Shown in pieces: positions 60,628 through 64,000 of a stretch of 64,000 nucleotides of DNA. The notes beneath the pieces were generated by a model, which saw only the letters and a program-made list of their open reading frames with translations, had not been told where the DNA came from and did not search any database. The stretch lies in the NCBI RefSeq assembly GCF_003026475.1, contig NZ_PYMC01000009.1:160265-224264 (forward strand), written 5' to 3'. This DNA is from Photobacterium lipolyticum. Lineage in GTDB: Bacteria; Pseudomonadota; Gammaproteobacteria; Enterobacterales; Vibrionaceae. The position numbers and the translations under genes were made by a program. How positions within the stretch are numbered: the stretch's first letter is position 1; the number at the start of each line of letters is the position of its first letter.

Positions 60628-61086
60628 TTACGGTAATAAGTCCAGTTGTTCAGCTGTTTCCATTAACATTATTGGTTTTAGAAACTCCTCGCTCTTTGAT
60701 AGTTCAAGAAGATTTGACATACCAAGTCGCATAATAGATTCATGCATGCTCTTGTTAATTCCAATCAAACCAACCCAAGCTTCAAGAGGTTTAAAATCAC
60801 CAGTTTCTGCGGCATAGTCAACTAAAACAAGAGAATATTCAGCATCAGCATCCTTTGTACAACGCCGCATTGCCATGTAATCTACAATTGGTAAAACTGA
60901 CTTCTTATCTTCGATTGATAAAGAATTAAACCAATTATTTGATACACTACTTATCACTTTTTTAGTGGCGTCACACTTTTCATACTCTTGATTTAATATG
61001 TTAAAAGCATCTGACATAGTATCAGCATGCACTGAAATACTCAGAAACAGGCACATTATAGTCATACTTTTATAAAGTCGATTCAT
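60628..61086 (-). CDS. Two-gene module A, gene 2: secreted two-Cys protein
   Basis: 152 residues. Signal peptide (1-21, ending SVHA-D). The mature part is helical with Cys in YEKCD and MAMRRCTK, both conserved in the paralogue at 63287. Shared blocks: a Trp near residue 51, AMxRC, and Y-A-A-E-T-G-D. A disulfide-stabilised periplasmic protein is likely. It overlaps gene 1 by 17 bp. Not recognised; some T6SS immunity proteins are small, periplasmic and Cys-paired, but I see no sequence match. Confidence 0.75.
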   Translation of the reverse strand: MNRLYKSMTIMCLFLSISVHADTMSDAFNILNQEYEKCDATKKVISSVSNNWFNSLSIEDKKSVLPIVDYMAMRRCTKDADAEYSLVLVDYAAETGDFKPLEAWVGLIGINKSMHESIMRLGMSNLLELSKSEEFLKPIMLMETAEQLDLLP

Positions 61087-61399
61087 ATATACACTTCCAA
61101 AAACTGTATTCTTTACCCGTTGTTTTCAAAGCCATATCAAATGCAGTGTTACCTACGCGCGTACGGGTAATTTTGTTAACACCTATCATTGCTTCACCAA
61201 ACTGCTCCCAATCATATTTAGTTATGTTTTGGGCTGTTCCTTTAAATGTACCATTGATGACCTGTATAACTACAAGACTTGCAGTAAGAGAAGCCAATAA
61301 ATTGCCTCGCTCTACAATGTCGTTAATTTCCTTTAGTGCTAGCTCCGATCCATAAGAGATCTCTAACCCTTCAATACTACAAAATTCCCTAATAGACAT
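61070..61399 (-). CDS. Two-gene module A, gene 1: small Cys-containing protein
   Basis: 109 residues from MSIREFCSIEG with GAGGTG 5-6 bp before the ATG. No signal peptide; a hydrophobic stretch (about 33-52) could be a membrane or core helix. Conserved with the paralogue at 62956: FC near the start, N(D/N)IVE, I-x3-DW, and FW-x-C-(I/V)-Y at the end. Cassette-borne, between attC sites 2 and 3. Confidence 0.75.
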   Translation of the reverse strand: MSIREFCSIEGLEISYGSELALKEINDIVERGNLLASLTASLVVIQVINGTFKGTAQNITKYDWEQFGEAMIGVNKITRTRVGNTAFDMALKTTGKEYSFWKCIYESTL

Positions 61400-61490
61400 A
61401 ATCACCTCGCTTAATATAAGGCATGTAGCATATACGAGCTGGTAATAAATGCTTCGGCTCACTTCACAGATGAACTAGTTTGATAAGAGC

Positions 61491-61582
61491 AGGTAACGCC
61501 TAGGATAAGGTGCGCCACGATGAACTCACCAAATCCACTGAATTTCAAACCAAAAATGCCGAGTGTAATGCGTCACCTTGAT
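61491..61582 (-). other. Integron attC-like site 3, interrupted by an IS110 element
   Basis: Matches attC 2 from GTTACCT/GCGTTACC through CACCTTGAT, but the outer core expected next is missing and the sequence diverges after 61582. The missing half (CGTTTGTTAAAT, with ATTTAAC on the minus strand fitting RYYYAAC) is found at 62767-62778, beyond the IS. Joining both halves restores a site of the same length as attC 2. Confidence 0.7.
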
Positions 61583-61620
61583 ACTTTGTATGGATAATAA
61601 AACCAACTTCAGGGTAAAGT

Positions 61621-61760
61621 GAGACCCAGGCTTTAGCTGCAACTAAAGCTTTCTATACCGTAGTTCGATTGATGCTTGGCTCCTCTGATGAGAGACCGAT
61701 AACAAACGTGAACACTGTATAGGACTCCAAGCACAACACTCGAATAGTCTACTGGGTCTC
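61621..61760 (+). ncRNA. Candidate bridge RNA of the IS110 element
   Basis: A closing stem GAGACCCAG (61621) with CTGGGTCTC (61752) encloses a hairpin GCTTTAG/CTAAAGC (61630-61649) and two further pairings, CTATAC/GTATAG (61653, 61717) and TGCTTGG/CCAAGCA (61673, 61727), which cross one another. The position, 5' of the transposase, is where IS110-group bridge RNAs lie. Target- and donor-guiding loops are not assigned. Confidence 0.65.
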
Positions 61761-61794
61761 GAACCCGCATTACGCAATGCAGAGTTAGCTTATT

Positions 61795-62745
<951 letters not shown>

Positions 62746-62955
62746 ATTAACTATTGACGCCATAGTCGTTTGTTAAATCTGTTTGAAACTCCGTATTGCC
62801 CAACAGATATCGTTCTAAAAACAATCAATCATCATCATATCAGTTGCGCTAAAAAGTGATTATCTATCGCAATTACAATCTATCTTGATAGCTTTAGTTT
62901 GAGATGGTCGGCTAAATAAAACTACTTAACCTCACATTTAATGATAGGCGATCTA

Positions 62956-63300
62956 ATGAGTGATTTTTGTCAAGTAAACCACTTTGAACCATCGTTCAAA
63001 ACCAAAGAAGCTATAGAGGATATGAACAATATTGTAGAAATGAGTTCATATCTTGATACTATATTAAGAGCAATTCCATTTTTTCAAATTTTTGCAGATC
63101 GAAATTCATATTTAGGTGTTTCAACAGTGTCAGCAAGTTATCAAATTAGCACCTCTGACTGGAAAAGTTATGCTGATGCCATAAGTGCAGTCCCACAAAT
63201 TAAGCGAAATAGATTAGAATTTATTGCAGGACAGGCAATGAACTCTACAATGGGTGAAGAAAGTAAGTTTTGGGGGTGCGTGTATAATGCCTTACGATAA
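62956..63300 (+). CDS. Two-gene module B, gene 1: small Cys-containing protein
   Basis: 114 residues from MSDFCQVNHF; an ATG five codons earlier is possible, but this one aligns with the paralogue MSIREFC and has AGGCG upstream. Shares NNIVE, ISTSDW and FWGCVY with module A gene 1 (61070-61399). No signal peptide; one hydrophobic stretch near 38-50. Function unknown. Confidence 0.72.
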   Translation: MSDFCQVNHFEPSFKTKEAIEDMNNIVEMSSYLDTILRAIPFFQIFADRNSYLGVSTVSASYQISTSDWKSYADAISAVPQIKRNRLEFIAGQAMNSTMGEESKFWGCVYNALR

Positions 63301-63781
63301 ATTAAACCCATTATTGTGGCTAGTTTGTTTGTTATTTACGTCAAATTTATGGGCTAACTCGCTATTGCAATCTGATTCAGAATTAAAAGTAACACTAATG
63401 AATCACTACAACGTATTAAACAAGAAAGTTTCAGCTTGTAACTCCTTAAAAGAACGTCCAACCCCATCAGTTTCAGAGCCTTGGCTAACAGATTTACCGG
63501 AAAAAAACCAACGCGCTGTCTTTCTGGTTGTTAATGAGATAGCAATGGCACGCTGTTACAAACAAGAAGAAGTTAGCTACACTATGGCTTTAATAAATTA
63601 CACTGCTGAAACAGGTGACTCAAGTTATCTTGATGATTGGATTAACACAAAAAAAAACTATTTACAGACTGACACAGTTTTATTACTACGTAAGTTAGAT
63701 AGAGCTAAAATATATGAACTTTCAGAGCGTGAAAATTTATTTTTCCCTTTTAACCCATTCACCATACCACTATCAAAATAG
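63287..63781 (+). CDS. Two-gene module B, gene 2: secreted two-Cys protein
   Basis: 164 residues from MPYDKLNPLLW, 14 bp inside gene 1. Signal peptide about 1-22 (ending LWANS). Shares with module A gene 2 a Cys near 47 (SACNS), a Trp (EPWLTDL), IAMARC and Y-x-A-E-T-G-D, then a helical tail. Order, overlap and residues repeat module A, in the opposite direction. Confidence 0.75.
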   Translation: MPYDKLNPLLWLVCLLFTSNLWANSLLQSDSELKVTLMNHYNVLNKKVSACNSLKERPTPSVSEPWLTDLPEKNQRAVFLVVNEIAMARCYKQEEVSYTMALINYTAETGDSSYLDDWINTKKNYLQTDTVLLLRKLDRAKIYELSERENLFFPFNPFTIPLSK

Positions 63782-63790
63782 TCATACCTT

Positions 63791-63817
63791 ACGCTAATAT
63801 AATAAATATATTAGCGT
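63791..63817. terminator. Perfect inverted repeat after module B
   Basis: ACGCTAATATA-ATAAA-TATATTAGCGT, an 11-bp perfect stem 10 bp after the stop. The T run is lacking, so it may be a weak terminator or a protein site. Confidence 0.5.
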
Positions 63818-63881
63818 GAATTAACATCTACGATCCTTCGCTTAAGATCGATGCATCTGCTTACAGATTTAACTGTAGTGA

Positions 63882-63975
63882 TGAGATGGTCTCCTCCCTC
63901 TCCCAAACGGCGTCATAATGCGCCAAGATAGTGTTGTTTCTACTATCTGAAATCGAGAAGGATAAGACCATGGTT
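63882..63975 (+). ncRNA. Candidate bridge RNA of a second IS110-like element
   Basis: ATGGTC (63885) pairs with GACCAT (63967), enclosing a GGCG/CGCC-type hairpin (about 63910-63926) and AGATAGT/ACTATCT (63927-63951). It lies directly before an IS110-like start codon, as in the element at 61583. Cut by the window edge, so boundaries are approximate. Confidence 0.45.
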
Positions 63976-64000
63976 AAGCATAAGATAATTGGTATTGATC
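63970..64000 (+). CDS. Start of a second IS110-like transposase (truncated by window edge)
   Basis: Only ten codons are visible, MVKHKIIGID. The IIGID matches the first catalytic strand (GID) of IS110 transposases, and a GAAGGA ribosome site lies upstream. The N-terminus differs from the nearby copy, so it is a different element. Confidence 0.5.
   Translation, partial: MVKHKIIGID

Overview
The window looks like the replication-origin region of the second chromosome of a Vibrionaceae bacterium, most likely Photobacterium or a close relative. The main reason is the block at about 3.2-8.8 kb. It carries a ParB2-like and a ParA2-like gene, an iteron-rich origin with a perfect DnaA box, and a 666-residue RctB-type initiator. 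Three palindromes fitting the Vibrio chromosome-II parS2 pattern lie around it. The genus is inferred from gene content; no 16S rRNA gene is present.

Layout. 0-3.1 kb: tmcA and a ycdX-like PHP phosphatase. 3.2-8.8 kb: parB2-parA2, ori2 with six iterons at exactly 23-bp steps, and rctB. 9-11.2 kb: a PlpD-type patatin secreted by the type Vd route. 11.3-18 kb: a sufBCDSU-sufT-Rieske ferredoxin operon for Fe-S cluster assembly, preceded by a sequence matching an IscR type-1 operator core that contains a -10 element. 18.4-25.5 kb: glpF-dhaK-dhaL-dhaM facing dhaR, that is glycerol/dihydroxyacetone uptake and PEP-dependent dihydroxyacetone phosphorylation. 25.7-30 kb: an uncharacterised gene, a Gly-Thr-Ser tRNA cluster, a Sel1/TPR-like protein and two regulators (XRE and AraC). 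30-37.2 kb: a tandem universal stress protein, a Na+/H+ antiporter with two cyclic-nucleotide-binding domains, and, divergent from it, a membrane class III adenylate cyclase followed by an orphan lipoprotein of the amino-acid-binding type. 37.3-44.7 kb: glgB, glgA-glgC and a DUF47-pit phosphate transporter pair.

From 45 to 51.1 kb lies a second, N-ATPase-like F-type ATPase operon (beta, epsilon, AtpQ-like, a, c, fused b-delta, alpha, gamma). It is unusual: no separate atpR, an altered ion-binding pattern in subunit c, and Lys replaced by Arg in the alpha P-loop.

From about 51.2 kb the sequence becomes accessory and AT-richer. A perfect 24-bp direct repeat (51232 and 55903) brackets a lipocalin, an AraC fragment, a small secreted protein, a RelA/SpoT synthetase with a HEPN-like C-terminus, and an HD hydrolase. 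A DUF885 lipoprotein and a Cys-rich DUF2703 protein follow.

From 59.7 kb to the right edge there are integron attC-like sites, one apparently split by an IS110-family element that has a structured 5' noncoding region (a bridge-RNA candidate). There are also two divergent paralogous copies of an unrecognised two-gene module (a small Cys-containing protein overlapping a secreted two-Cys protein), and the start of a second IS110-like element at the window edge. The strongest candidates for undescribed biology are this two-gene module, the RelA/SpoT-HEPN plus HD pair, the cyclase/CNBD-antiporter/sensor cluster, and the variant ATPase.
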